From the NCBI RefSeq assembly GCF_029945705.1, contig NZ_JAQSDC010000053.1, positions 1-64,000 on the forward strand: 64,000 nucleotides of DNA, given 5' to 3'. The translations under genes were made by a program, and so were the position numbers. Positions 1-11,584 of the stretch are shown in pieces; the first letter of the stretch is position 1, and the number at the start of each line of letters is the position of its first letter. The DNA comes from Methylotenera sp. (GTDB lineage: Bacteria; Pseudomonadota; Gammaproteobacteria; Burkholderiales; Methylophilaceae). The notes beneath the pieces are model-generated. The model was not told the origin of the DNA. It searched no databases and saw only the letters and a program-made list of their open reading frames with translations.

Positions 1-113
1 CCACACATAGTCTCAGTTTGCAAAATTATGGTGGATTTTTAGAGATGCCCTATAGATAAAGTGTTGGAATCATAACACTAGAAACTTACGACTTACTGAC
101 ATCTGACTGAGGC

Positions 114-878
114 CTAAACTTTAAGGGCTTTGGGCGACCACACTAGATATTGCACAACTAATATCATCCAAACTACCCAAGCCGTCCACAAATTGTGTGA
201 CATAAAATGCGCACCGCGCATCATCTGTCCCCAACCCATAGCAAAACCAAACAATAGTCCTAATATCAGGCCTGCATTTGCTAATTTTGGCAGTGAGTCT
301 CTAAAGCCAAAATAAAGTGCAATCAAGGCAAACCCACCACTAGCATGGCCACCAGGAAAGCAATGCCCCATTTCGGCGGCTGCAGGTAAACTGCCAAAAA
401 GTGGGATCCAAGGCTGTGTACCGCCATATGGTAATAAATCCCAAGGGCAGCTGTGCATACTTAGACGCTTTAATACAGAAATAGCACTGGTAGAAATCAC
501 CATTGCTACAAATATCCACAAAAACTGTCGATGGTAAACCTTAGACCAATGACGAACATTCTCGCGCTTAAAAACAAAACTCCATATTTTTAAACCGAAA
601 ATCCAAAAACCCAGCATCATTAAACTCACAGCTATCATTAAGTTTCTTAAGCCTTTGTGCATCACATTTTCCAGAAAGCTGTCGTTCTTTAATGGAAACA
701 CCAGTGCATGCGCGTCATAAAAAGGTTGAATTAACCAAGCATCTAAACTTGTGTGTGGATATACAAAGGCCAGCATTAATCCGGCGATGACAGGTAGAGC
801 GATATGAGGCAACCAAAATGATCGCTGACAAAATACGCGCTGAAAATTGCTATTATTCAATATAGGTAATGGATTCAA
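114..878 (-). CDS. PAP2-family membrane phosphatase
   Basis: Integral membrane acid phosphatase of the PAP2 superfamily, probably acting on a lipid phosphate or diphosphate at the outer face of the inner membrane. The three motifs are visible though variant: K137 followed by CPWD (144-147), FPGGHASGG (174-182, the usual PSGH loop with G in place of S), and R221 with H228 in RGAHFMSHN. About six hydrophobic helices surround them. The start is TTG at 878 with no clear ribosome binding site, and no in-frame ATG lies upstream before the stop near 930, so the N-terminus is uncertain. The substrate cannot be told; LpxE-like lipid A phosphatases and general PAP2 enzymes are both possible. Confidence 0.8.
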   Translation of the reverse strand: MNPLPILNNSNFQRVFCQRSFWLPHIALPVIAGLMLAFVYPHTSLDAWLIQPFYDAHALVFPLKNDSFLENVMHKGLRNLMIAVSLMMLGFWIFGLKIWSFVFKRENVRHWSKVYHRQFLWIFVAMVISTSAISVLKRLSMHSCPWDLLPYGGTQPWIPLFGSLPAAAEMGHCFPGGHASGGFALIALYFGFRDSLPKLANAGLILGLLFGFAMGWGQMMRGAHFMSHNLWTAWVVWMILVVQYLVWSPKALKV

Positions 879-1039
879 ATGATGAGTTTCAAAGAAAGCT
901 AAATAGGTTGGGCTTAAATTAAGTATTAGCTAATTGAACCTAAATAGCCTTGATTAGCAAAACGATTACGCTAAGCTTACGAAAGCGATGAAGCCCAATT
1001 AAGTATGTATTAATTTGAATTTGCGGGAAGTTGCTTCCA

Positions 1040-1186
1040 CTACAAATACAGCACCACTGGAAATACCGTGACAGCTAATACCAATATGACCCATTCCATG
1101 CCCCAGCGCTCTAGTTGGCCAGTAAAATGAAAAAACAGCGTAATAATTGCGACTAGATAATAAAGAAGATACAGAATTAATGCCAT
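1040..1186 (-). CDS. 48-residue two-helix membrane protein
   Basis: A short open frame with ATG at 1186 and TAG at 1040. A run of five G lies six bases upstream of the ATG and is a good Shine-Dalgarno match. The protein starts MALILYLLYYLV and has two hydrophobic stretches (about residues 2-20 and 32-48) joined by a short polar turn (TGQLERWGMEW), giving a helical hairpin. It is monocistronic and lies divergent from thiC. I do not recognise a family. The good ribosome site and clean two-helix pattern favour it over the overlapping 63-codon frame, which starts with TTG and gives a featureless peptide. Function unknown. Confidence 0.55.
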   Translation of the reverse strand: MALILYLLYYLVAIITLFFHFTGQLERWGMEWVILVLAVTVFPVVLYL

Positions 1187-3475
<2,289 letters not shown>

Positions 3476-3490
3476 GTTTTAGAAAGTAGC

Positions 3491-3526
3491 AATAAAAAAG
3501 CCGACAAATTTGTCGGCTTTTTTATT
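3491..3526. terminator. Bidirectional terminator between thiC and the restriction gene
   Basis: A perfect 36-bp palindrome with GCCGACAAA/TTTGTCGGC as its GC-containing centre, flanked by six A on the left and six T on the right. It works as a Rho-independent terminator for thiC (+) and, through the A run, for the restriction endonuclease gene ending at 3529 (-). Confidence 0.9.
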
Positions 3527-3528
3527 GT

Positions 3529-4605
3529 TTATCGAATAAATCGAATTTGTAGATTTAGTTTGAAAAACTGACTGCCATTTTCTTCATAAATTTTACCAAA
3601 CTCATGTCTAGAGCTACTGGCTGTTTCTAATTTTGTATTGTTAAGTAAGTAATCCTCAAAATCGTTGCGATTATAAATATGATAAGAAAGTATCTCACCA
3701 TCATCCTTTACAACTAAATAACCACCTGTTGCTTCTAACTCACCTGTCCAAACTTTTGAGGGCATCATTCCTAATGCAATATCAGTTAAAAATCTTTTGA
3801 TTTTGTAGAAATAAAATGGATGGTTTTGATTGTTATCAAAACCCAAAGGATTCTTGACTGACGTTTCCTCAACTAAACGTTTAAGACTACTATGACTAGT
3901 TGAATAAAATAAGTATAGGATTTCTGCCAAAATTTGAGGCAATGCACTGTCAATTAGCATTAAGTTATTCGAGAAAGTTGAATTCTCAGCTTTATAAAAA
4001 GATAATGACTTACCTGCATTAGTAATTTTCACCAATCTATCTTTAATCTTTGAGCTAGAATCAATCGCATTAATTTCATCTATCAAAGCTTGCGAAAAAA
4101 GCTCGCCATTAATTTTATAAATAAAATTAGTAGTCTTTCCCGCATTTAATAAAGTTGAGGCACTACCCAATTGAGATTTGATGCTAAATCCTAGCTCTGG
4201 TGAAATGCCAGTTTTTGCATCATGTAAAACTATGCGAATATCACTTTTAACACCTGAGCCAGCTTTTAAAGATTTGCAATTAAATAACTGTATAAACTCT
4301 TCAATCTCAGGTACAGAAAAAGTTGAGGTTGATGACTTTATTTTTTCTAAAAGAATCAAAGCATAATGTTCAAAATTTTGTATATTAATACTAAAGCTTT
4401 TTCCAGCCCCATTGATAATTACCAAATTCTGATTAATCGTATATTCATATGTACCATCTGATTCATCACGCAGAACTTTGATAATAGGTAAAACTGCATT
4501 TTGTATACGATTGAGATTACCATCACCCTGATAAAGCTCTTTATCTGCAATAATTTTAAGCAAGGCATAAATCTCACTCCACTCACCCTTATTACCTGTC
4601 AGCAT
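3529..4605 (-). CDS. HpaII-family type II restriction endonuclease
   Basis: Predicted type II endonuclease of the HpaII family, which cuts CCGG in characterised members. The N-terminal block TGNKGEWSEIY and the central block with D124 of SDIRIVLHD followed by GFSIK(145)S are typical and supply the candidate PD-(D/E)xK residues (numbered from the upstream TTG; subtract 2 for the ATG start). ATG at 4605 gives 358 residues. A TTG at 4611 would overlap the methylase stop by four bases, but the ATG two bases after that stop is more natural. It follows the cytosine methylase directly, the usual R-M order. It is AT-rich compared with its neighbours, suggesting acquisition by transfer. CCGG specificity is inferred from family only. 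Confidence 0.85.
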   Translation of the reverse strand: MLTGNKGEWSEIYALLKIIADKELYQGDGNLNRIQNAVLPIIKVLRDESDGTYEYTINQNLVIINGAGKSFSINIQNFEHYALILLEKIKSSTSTFSVPEIEEFIQLFNCKSLKAGSGVKSDIRIVLHDAKTGISPELGFSIKSQLGSASTLLNAGKTTNFIYKINGELFSQALIDEINAIDSSSKIKDRLVKITNAGKSLSFYKAENSTFSNNLMLIDSALPQILAEILYLFYSTSHSSLKRLVEETSVKNPLGFDNNQNHPFYFYKIKRFLTDIALGMMPSKVWTGELEATGGYLVVKDDGEILSYHIYNRNDFEDYLLNNTKLETASSSRHEFGKIYEENGSQFFKLNLQIRFIR

Positions 4606-4607
4606 AG

Positions 4608-5765
4608 TCAATCCAATATTCTTTTTATAATTTCATTAGCAGTCGCGCGTATAGCTGGCACAGCAACTGAGTTGCCAAACTGTTTATAAGCAGACGCATC
4701 AGCAACAGGAATCACAAAACTATCAGGATAGCCCTGCAGCCTTGCCCACTCACGTGGCGTCATTTTCCTAATGCCTTGGCGATTAATTTCACCTTTGATA
4801 TGTGTGACTGGCGTGTAGTCTTCAAGTCTGTGGTCAATCACAAGGTTACGCTCACGCCCCATGCCACCGCAAACAATTGCATTTGCAATGCCATCATCTG
4901 CAATTATTTCATAGCCAAAGCCATTACCTTTATCTTCGTGCCTTTTTTTATGTGCCACTAAAGTATTTAGGTATTGATTTGAAAGATAGTACTTGGCAGA
5001 AACCACACGCTCTTCTTTTACATCATTAAATACTACTTTCCTGTTCGCTGGCTCAGGGTAACTAAACTCTTCAATGCCTAAGTCTTTACGAAAACCAACG
5101 ATAAAAATGCGCTCTCTATTTTGCGGAACACCATAATTTTTAGCATTCAATACTTGTGGCTCAGGCACAAAATAACCAAGGTCATTTCTCAATACATTTA
5201 ATATCGTTGCTAAAGTTTTGCCTTGTCCATGATTAGTTAAACCCTTCACGTTTTCCAAAAAAATAGCTTTCGGCTTTTTACGTTTGATGATTTCAGCCAC
5301 TTCAAAAAACAGTGTACCGCGAGTATCTTCAAAACCTCCACGCTTACCCGCTATCGAGAACGCCTGACAAGGAAACCCAGCACACAACACATCAAAATTA
5401 TCGGGGATATATTGCTTAGTAATTTCTTTTGTTATATCCCCAAATGGAGCATCACCGAAATTTGCTTTATAAGTAATTTGCGATTTTTCATCCCATTCGC
5501 TAGTAAATACACATTTACCACCGAGGCCTTGCATAGCAATTCTAAATCCACCAATGCCTGCAAATAAATCAATGAAAGTAAACTTTGCTAACTTAGGCGA
5601 AGGAAATGGGCTGGATGATTCGTGAAACAATCGGTACTGCAAAGCTTCTTGAGCGGCTTTATATACAGGCAAATCATCAATGCTTGGTTTGGGATACTCG
5701 CCCTTAAAAGTCTCTAAACTCTCAGGCTGATGGATGCTTGAATTGGCTCTAATTTCGTATTCCAT
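4608..5765 (-). CDS. DNA cytosine-5 methyltransferase of the R-M pair
   Basis: C5-cytosine DNA methyltransferase that should protect host sites from the downstream endonuclease. The motifs run in order: DLFAGIGGF (66-74, AdoMet binding), the catalytic PCQ with C133, ENVKG (171-175), QNRERIF (215-221) and GNSVAVP (364-370). The target recognition domain lies between about 225 and 330. The 385-residue length is normal, with a leader of about 60 residues before motif I. It ends two bases before the endonuclease ATG, so the two genes form one transcription unit. No Vsr-type repair gene or C-protein controller is seen. Confidence 0.95.
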   Translation of the reverse strand: MEYEIRANSSIHQPESLETFKGEYPKPSIDDLPVYKAAQEALQYRLFHESSSPFPSPKLAKFTFIDLFAGIGGFRIAMQGLGGKCVFTSEWDEKSQITYKANFGDAPFGDITKEITKQYIPDNFDVLCAGFPCQAFSIAGKRGGFEDTRGTLFFEVAEIIKRKKPKAIFLENVKGLTNHGQGKTLATILNVLRNDLGYFVPEPQVLNAKNYGVPQNRERIFIVGFRKDLGIEEFSYPEPANRKVVFNDVKEERVVSAKYYLSNQYLNTLVAHKKRHEDKGNGFGYEIIADDGIANAIVCGGMGRERNLVIDHRLEDYTPVTHIKGEINRQGIRKMTPREWARLQGYPDSFVIPVADASAYKQFGNSVAVPAIRATANEIIKRILD

Positions 5766-6015
5766 GGGTGCAAATGTAGCCTAATTTATATTCATGCTAG
5801 AAATAGGTGATTTTAAGCTCAAACTTAGAGCTTGAGTAATGCTTAACTCACAAATATTTAAAAGACTAAAATTTTGTTGTAAGCGCCACTCGCTTCATAT
5901 GCAGGATAACCATTTGAATTAATAGTTTAGCTATATTTAACTACTTTTATTAGGTGTTTGATTTTATCCAAACCGCATTAAGCTAACACTTTACATTTAC
6001 CTTTCTGGCTGAGTT

Positions 6016-7659
6016 GTGAACAATATTGAATCCAGTATCGTTGCCGACTTTAGGCAAACCCTGCTTTGGCCCGTCCAGCTCATTTCAGAGTCAAATAGCC
6101 AAAAAATCCAACGCCCATGGGATATTCTCAAAGCTGAAAACTGCCCTTGGCAAGAGATTCAGGATGAATTTTCTTTAGCTAAACAATCTTTAAGTGAAGT
6201 GCGTTATCAAGAATTTGTCACTTTTATGCCGTTTGCACAGCGTTTTCTATATGGCGAAGGCAAACATGGCCGCGAGTCTGGCGGCTACGGTGAATCACCG
6301 CTGCATATATTTTCACGCTCCGATGTAAGCCAAGTCCGCATTACGCTAAACCACGAAAAAGAGCCCATCGTATTAAAAGTTGCGCATATTGAGTTGTACT
6401 TCTTTTTTGATATTGACGTGGCTTTTTTAGCACTGGAGGTCACGGGGCAAAACATTAAGCTTAATCATGCCATGGATATTCTCTACCGCTTGGGACGCAC
6501 TTATCCAAACTATTGGGAAGAAAATGGCGATGCAGGTCATTGTGCAAAAAGTATTGAATGGTTAGATAAGCTAGGCAATGTGCTTTCACGCTCAGACTAC
6601 CAAGATAAAACTCGCTATTTAGCCTTTGTAAAAGACAATCACGTGCCCTGCGTTTCATTGCATTGGGAGTTTTTAATGCATCCCTTGGTACAGCATTATT
6701 CCAGTCAAGAAGGCCAAATTCGCTATCGTGAGATTGAATACCAGCGCATGCCTTTAATGGCATATCTAGCTTTTGAAGATATTAGCAAGCTGACCCGCGG
6801 CGATTTGATACGATTAGGCTTGGTCACCCAGCCTTGGGATTCTGACACACTGCCATTTACCGAAGAGTTTTTAAGTAATTTTGAACAAAAACATTGTTAC
6901 GACCGCTATTGGGACAACAACAAGCGCGACCTCTGGAGTAGCACGCGCATTATGTGCACAGGGCAAAATTTTATTGTAGTCGGCAGCCAACAGCATCGCG
7001 TGTACACCAACGACAAAACTGGTATTAAACGCAATTATCAAAATCAATATTTTTTACTGTTTTTAATTGCGCATTTTCAAAAAGCTGCGCTCTTAATGCT
7101 ATCAGACCGCATGGTGCAAGCCATTAGCCGACTCAACATTGAAGAAGAAGATTCCATCAAGGCATTTAGGCAAAGCATACGCAATGTGATGGGCGTATTT
7201 TTACGCTTTACCCACCGCTATTGGTTTGAAAGCGTATCAGACCAAGCCGTGGCAAAAGATGTATTTAGCATGATGCATAAGCAATTAGAGACGGTAGACC
7301 TGTTTAAAAAAACTCGTGGTCGCATTATGGATATGGCCGAATATTTAGAAGGCGAAGAGATTAAACGTCAAGCAGATACTGTAGTCAGGCTCACAGTAGT
7401 CACCATTTTAGGCTTAATTGGTAGCATGACCAGCGGCCTGTTAGGGATGAATATTTTCGATTTCAGCCAAGCAAGCCTCATAGAAAAATTCAGCTACTTT
7501 ATAGGGATTTTTATCCCAGTTGGTATACTCACGTTTTACACTGTACTTAAATCGCGCAGACTATCGCTGTTTTTAGACGCACTTTCCAACGAAAATACGG
7601 GCTTGCTGTATAAGCTCACTAAATTGAAAAGTGTATGGTTTGGTAAGTCCGAAGATTAG
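6016..7659 (+). CDS. CorA-like divalent cation transporter
   Basis: Large CorA-superfamily protein of 547 residues, longer than classic CorA (about 316). Near the C-terminus are two membrane helices, with the signature GMN at 477-479 at the end of the first (TSGLLGMNIF), as in Mg2+ or Co2+ channels. The long N-terminal part would form the cytoplasmic funnel. A stretch around 390-450 is rich in charged helical sequence, as in the CorA stalk helix. It begins with GTG at 6016. Ion preference is unknown. It is monocistronic as far as can be seen. Confidence 0.82.
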   Translation: MNNIESSIVADFRQTLLWPVQLISESNSQKIQRPWDILKAENCPWQEIQDEFSLAKQSLSEVRYQEFVTFMPFAQRFLYGEGKHGRESGGYGESPLHIFSRSDVSQVRITLNHEKEPIVLKVAHIELYFFFDIDVAFLALEVTGQNIKLNHAMDILYRLGRTYPNYWEENGDAGHCAKSIEWLDKLGNVLSRSDYQDKTRYLAFVKDNHVPCVSLHWEFLMHPLVQHYSSQEGQIRYREIEYQRMPLMAYLAFEDISKLTRGDLIRLGLVTQPWDSDTLPFTEEFLSNFEQKHCYDRYWDNNKRDLWSSTRIMCTGQNFIVVGSQQHRVYTNDKTGIKRNYQNQYFLLFLIAHFQKAALLMLSDRMVQAISRLNIEEEDSIKAFRQSIRNVMGVFLRFTHRYWFESVSDQAVAKDVFSMMHKQLETVDLFKKTRGRIMDMAEYLEGEEIKRQADTVVRLTVVTILGLIGSMTSGLLGMNIFDFSQASLIEKFSYFIGIFIPVGILTFYTVLKSRRLSLFLDALSNENTGLLYKLTKLKSVWFGKSED

Positions 7660-7662
7660 GCT

Positions 7663-7857
7663 TTAAGCTAGTAAAACATTTGAACGAGTGTTTGATTTAA
7701 AACCTTTAGTTTCTTGAGATACCATCACTTCAATATCAAAGTAAGGCGCTGGATACCACACCGCCATCTCTTCCATCAACAAACTTAACGCTCTAGTGCG
7801 ACTTTTGCCTGCATCCTGTGTATTATTTTTCTTAGTTGCCACTTTATTGAGAATCAT
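7663..7857 (-). CDS. Small hypothetical protein
   Basis: I do not recognise this protein. ATG at 7857 has GGGGTGAAG upstream, a fair ribosome site, and gives 64 residues. An in-frame ATG at 7887 would add ten more. The N-terminal third is lysine-rich (ILNKVATKKNN), the middle is a predicted helix (TRALSLLMEEMAVW) followed by YPAPYFDIEVMV, possibly a beta strand. It converges on the CorA-like gene with a four-base gap. It looks cytoplasmic, and function is unknown. Confidence 0.4.
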   Translation of the reverse strand: MILNKVATKKNNTQDAGKSRTRALSLLMEEMAVWYPAPYFDIEVMVSQETKGFKSNTRSNVLLA

Positions 7858-8268
7858 TTTCTTCACCCCATTAAGATTATTTAGCATTTTTAATTCACTT
7901 AAAAATACTTACCATAATGATGAGCTTGCAAAGACCGTGCCAATAGCTTTAATCAAAATTAATAATTACAACTTATTGATTTAATTAAATATATTAAAAA
8001 ATCAACACATGAGATTGTGTTGATAATTTAGTATCAATGTTGAGTTATCAGCGAATTTTTGGCACTCTTGGCCAAATAAGGGGGTTTCTAAATCTACACA
8101 TATCTACTCTCAATACATGTGAACTCCTAACGGCTTTTCTATAAATGCTACGATTGCTGCTATCAACCAATAAGCTCAAACTCAGCATCAAGCACTTGTA
8201 TTTAATAAATAGAAACTAATCGCTTTATTTTGGTAAAATAGCCTTACAAATTAAATGAATAGACTATT
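7858..8268. other. AT-rich intergenic region with a small inverted repeat
   Basis: About 410 bases without a supportable gene, between the small orphan (-) and the pseudouridine synthase (+). It is strongly AT-rich. The only clear structure is a 9-bp perfect inverted repeat, ATCAACACA/TGTGTTGAT, at 8001-8024 with a six-base loop and no T run. It could be an operator or a chance hairpin. No convincing promoter stands out. Confidence 0.4.
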
Positions 8269-9507
8269 TTGACCACGATTAAACTGAATAAAAAATCTGA
8301 TGACACGCAAGTAAAGGCGAGTAAGCCGCCTGTGCGTCGCACCAATGCTGGTGTGCGGGACCGTAGCGTTGCGCCGCCTAAAGTAAATGCGCCTGTTAGA
8401 GATGAGCAGCCAGCCGAAAGAAAAGTCGAGAGACAAGAACCTGCAAATCAAGCGCCATCCAGCACTGGACAGCGTAACCATCGCTTTGATGGTAAACCGC
8501 GTGAAAATACTCAGTCGGATGACAGACAAAACACACGTCCAGCTTATCCAGCTAGATCTGCAGATGAAAGAGAGCAACAACCTCGCCAAGCAAGGCCACA
8601 AGGGGTTGATACACGCATTACGCCACGCCCTGATAAGAATGAGCCACAGTATCGCCAAGCACCACGTCGAGGCGGCAAAGTACGCGATGGTTATGATGCA
8701 GTCAATACGCCACAGTATGGCGCTGCAGCAAAAGCTGCGTATAAATCTACCACCATTAGCACTGAGTTGCCTCGCCTTTCTAAAGTAATGGCAGAGCGTG
8801 GCATTTGCTCGCGTCGTGAAGCGGACGAGTGGATTATGAATAGCTGGGTGATGGTGGATGGCGTGATTATTGATACGCTAGGCACGCGCATTAATCCAGA
8901 TGCCGAGATTGTGATTAGTAGTTACGCGCATGAAGTGCAAGCTGAAACGGTCACCATTATTCTGCACAAACCTGTTGGCTACGTGAGCGGACAAGCGGAA
9001 GATGGCTACCAGCCTGCCATTGTGTTAGTGCATCCTGATAACGAATGGTTAGATGACCCTGAGCTAAATCAACTTCACGAGCGTGAGTTTCAGCGTAGAT
9101 ATTTAAACGGCCTTGCACCTGCAGGCCGCTTAGATATTGACTCTACAGGAATGTTAGTGCTCACTCAGGATGGCCGCGTGGCGCGCCATTTGATTGGTGA
9201 AGATTCAACGGTTGAAAAAGAGTACTTGGTACGTGTTGAAGGTAATTTGGATGATGACGGTTTAAAACGCCTAAATCACGGTTTAAGTTTGGATGGCGAA
9301 AAACTCAAGCCAGCAAAAGTCAGTTGGCAAAATGAGGACCAACTTCGATTTGTACTGCGCGAAGGTAAAAAGCGCCAAATCCGTCGCATGTGTGAAATGG
9401 TTGGCTTGCATGTAGTTGGTTTAAAACGTGTACGTATTGGAAGTGTTAATTTAGGTAAATTACCAGTCGGACAATGGCGCTACTTACGCAATGGCGAACG
9501 TTTTTAA
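8269..9507 (+). CDS. rluB: RluB-type 23S rRNA pseudouridine synthase with long disordered N-terminus
   Basis: Pseudouridine synthase of the RsuA/RluB/RluE/RluF family; RluB modifies U2605 of 23S rRNA. Residues 1-165 are low complexity, rich in R, Q, P, K and D, and probably disordered. An S4 RNA-binding domain follows ([20 protein letters not shown], 168-187), then KPVGYVS (234-240) and the catalytic block GRLDIDSTG with D289. [12 protein letters not shown] closes the fold. The start is TTG at 8269 without a clear ribosome site; ATG at 8255 runs into a stop after five codons. RluB is the best guess over RluE or RluF because of the N-terminal S4 domain and tail length. Confidence 0.85.
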   Translation: MTTIKLNKKSDDTQVKASKPPVRRTNAGVRDRSVAPPKVNAPVRDEQPAERKVERQEPANQAPSSTGQRNHRFDGKPRENTQSDDRQNTRPAYPARSADEREQQPRQARPQGVDTRITPRPDKNEPQYRQAPRRGGKVRDGYDAVNTPQYGAAAKAAYKSTTISTELPRLSKVMAERGICSRREADEWIMNSWVMVDGVIIDTLGTRINPDAEIVISSYAHEVQAETVTIILHKPVGYVSGQAEDGYQPAIVLVHPDNEWLDDPELNQLHEREFQRRYLNGLAPAGRLDIDSTGMLVLTQDGRVARHLIGEDSTVEKEYLVRVEGNLDDDGLKRLNHGLSLDGEKLKPAKVSWQNEDQLRFVLREGKKRQIRRMCEMVGLHVVGLKRVRIGSVNLGKLPVGQWRYLRNGERF

Positions 9508-9554
9508 GTTATGCTATTGGTAGTCATTTTTTGACATTTATTAAGGGGTAAATC

Positions 9555-9947
9555 ATGAGTTTATTTGATGACGTAGCAGGCGCAGTAATGGGTAAAGTAA
9601 TGGGCGGCAACCAAGGCGGTATGGCACAAATTGCCATGGAAATGTTTAATCAACATGGCGGCTTAAACGGTGTTTTAGATAAATTCAAACAAGGTGGTTT
9701 GGGAGACTTAGCAACCTCATGGGTTGGCACAGGTGCAAACTTACCAATTTCTGCTGAACAAATTTCTAGTGTTTTAGGCAGTGGCGCAATTGCTGAAATG
9801 GCAGCGAAATTTGGCATTACACCAGAGATTTTAAGTAGCCAGATCGCACAACATTTGCCTAGCGTAATAGATAAAATGACACCGAACGGTGAAGTTGGCG
9901 CAGATTCTGGCAACTTACTAAGCACAGTTTTAGGTATGCTTAAATAA
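9555..9947 (+). CDS. yidB: YidB-like DUF937 protein
   Basis: Small soluble protein of 130 residues, of the YidB/DUF937 family, with no established biochemical function. It has the typical N-terminus MSLFDDVAGAVMGKVMGG, a glycine-rich central part and the repeated amphipathic pattern SSVLGSGAIAEMAAKFGIT near residues 75-95. ATG at 9555 follows AAGGGGTAAATC, a good ribosome site. It lies 47 bases after rluB and is followed at once by a terminator. Confidence 0.85.
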   Translation: MSLFDDVAGAVMGKVMGGNQGGMAQIAMEMFNQHGGLNGVLDKFKQGGLGDLATSWVGTGANLPISAEQISSVLGSGAIAEMAAKFGITPEILSSQIAQHLPSVIDKMTPNGEVGADSGNLLSTVLGMLK

Positions 9948-9970
9948 GCATAGAGCACAAATTGAGCGTT

Positions 9971-9998
9971 GAAAAAGGGCGATATATCGCCCTTTTTC
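9971..9998. terminator. Rho-independent terminator after yidB
   Basis: Perfect 28-bp palindrome: GAAAAAGGGCGATA and its complement, ending in five T. It sits 24 bases after the yidB stop and should end rluB-yidB transcription. Confidence 0.88.
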
Positions 9999-10073
9999 TT
10001 GAGCGGAATCTTTAACTCACACTTTGCTATAAAACTGACTTAATCTAAAACTCAAACCTGTTAAAATAACTCC

Positions 10074-10874
10074 ATGGACATACTACTCATACTGAAAGCC
10101 TTAATCCTTGGTGTAGTCGAAGGCGCTACCGAATTCTTGCCTATTAGTAGTACAGGGCATTTAATTATTGCTGGTGATTTGCTTAATTTTTTAAGCAAAG
10201 ATAAGCGCGATGTATTTGAAATCATTATTCAACTAGGCGCCATTCTTGCCGTGATTTGGGAATACCGAGCAAAATTTATCCATGTAGCGAGCCATTTAAA
10301 TGAAACAAAATCACGACAATTAGTAATTAACCTATTCATTGCCTTTTTACCATTAGCGATATTAGGTTTAGCCTTTCATCACCAAATTAAAGATTTACTA
10401 TTTAACCCAAAATCAGTGTCCATTGCCCTCATTGTCGGCGGTTTTGCTATCTTGTTTATTGAGAAAAAACTTCCTGCCGTTAAAATTAACTCTGTAGACG
10501 ATATGGACTGGAAGCTTGCACTTAAGGTTGGGTTTGCCCAAGCCATTGCCTTAATTCCTGGCGCTTCTAGGGCTGGCTCTACTATCATTGGCGGCATGTG
10601 TTTTGGCTTATCTCGCACGGCAGCCACAGAGTTTTCCTTCTTTCTCGCCGTGCCAGTCATGTTTGCCGCTACATTTTATGATTTATACAAAAGTAGAGAT
10701 TTGCTATCCGCAAACGACTTAACACTGTTTTTAGCGGGCTTTATTACAGCATTTATTGCTGCCTTAATTGTCATTAAAGTATTAATTCGCTATGTAGCCA
10801 ACCACGACTTTACTGCGTTTGCTTGGTACCGCATTGTATTTGGTGCAATCGTGTTAGCCTATTTCTGGCATTAA
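10074..10874 (+). CDS. uppP: Undecaprenyl-diphosphatase UppP (BacA)
   Basis: Integral membrane enzyme that dephosphorylates undecaprenyl diphosphate to recycle the lipid carrier for peptidoglycan and other glycans. Both signature loops are present: EGATEFLPISS (16-26) and PGASRAGST (162-170), which supply the catalytic Glu, Ser and Arg. The 266-residue length and about eight helices fit BacA. ATG at 10074 has no strong ribosome site. The next gene, exoD-like, begins one base after its stop, so the pair is cotranscribed. Confidence 0.96.
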   Translation: MDILLILKALILGVVEGATEFLPISSTGHLIIAGDLLNFLSKDKRDVFEIIIQLGAILAVIWEYRAKFIHVASHLNETKSRQLVINLFIAFLPLAILGLAFHHQIKDLLFNPKSVSIALIVGGFAILFIEKKLPAVKINSVDDMDWKLALKVGFAQAIALIPGASRAGSTIIGGMCFGLSRTAATEFSFFLAVPVMFAATFYDLYKSRDLLSANDLTLFLAGFITAFIAALIVIKVLIRYVANHDFTAFAWYRIVFGAIVLAYFWH

Positions 10875-10875
10875 G

Positions 10876-11517
10876 ATGACACAAACCGCGAGCGGTTACG
10901 ATGATTTGGTTGCAACGCTTAATCTATTTGCCGCTCCAGCCGCAATTGAACCATTAGCCTTTGGCACTGCAATAGATCAAGTGGGGGCCGATGCCTACAC
11001 ATTAACCGCAACGATTACCGTTTTACCTTTCTTGCAGCCGTTTCCATTAGGGGTATTTGCACTTGTTGGCAGCGCTGCGTTTTTGGCACTGGGTCTGCAG
11101 TTGTTTAGGGGCGAGCAAAATCTGAGCCTACCCAATAAAATTCGCAATTTGACGCTGAGTTTGCGCACTCGACAAGCACTAGTCAATACTTGTTTAAAAA
11201 TCATGCACTTTTTTCATCGCTTCACAAAACCACGTTTAAGGTTTTTAGTCGAAGGTAAATTAGGTCAGCAAATGGGCGGCTTTATCTTCTTGGCGGTTGG
11301 CGTGATCGTTGCAATCCCATTGGCGGGCATGCCATTTAAAAACTTATTTCCAAGTTTAGCCGTGCTATTTTACTGTACTGGCGAAACTGAACATGATGGC
11401 TTAATGGTAATTTTTTCGCTCATTTGTATCGTTCTGTCTGTTATTTTATATAGCATAGTGCTATTTATCGCATGGAAATTTGGTGCTGCCGCGATTCATC
11501 ATTTTTTTTGGAAATAG
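10876..11517 (+). CDS. ExoD-family membrane protein
   Basis: Membrane protein resembling ExoD, a family linked to exopolysaccharide synthesis in rhizobia; its biochemical role is not established. The proline-rich turn LPFLQPFPLG at about 50-59 is followed by the LALGLQLFRG helix region, then by a basic stretch and three or four C-terminal helices. It has 213 residues. The ATG lies one base after the uppP stop, which suggests translational coupling and a link to polyprenyl-dependent glycan export, though this is inference. Confidence 0.75.
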   Translation: MTQTASGYDDLVATLNLFAAPAAIEPLAFGTAIDQVGADAYTLTATITVLPFLQPFPLGVFALVGSAAFLALGLQLFRGEQNLSLPNKIRNLTLSLRTRQALVNTCLKIMHFFHRFTKPRLRFLVEGKLGQQMGGFIFLAVGVIVAIPLAGMPFKNLFPSLAVLFYCTGETEHDGLMVIFSLICIVLSVILYSIVLFIAWKFGAAAIHHFFWK

Positions 11518-11584
11518 TAATAAGAATAGCGCTAGTGTTAAAATTTTGTAAACTCCGTATTGAATCCTTGTAGCGAGAATCATC

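Noticed and set aside
1-113. Small inverted repeat GTGTT/AACAC near 61-79
   Set aside because: Five-base arms without a T run are expected by chance.
8387-8788. 133-codon open frame overlapping the rluB 5' part
   Set aside because: It is a shadow of the low-complexity N-terminal coding region; the rluB frame continues into the conserved catalytic domain.
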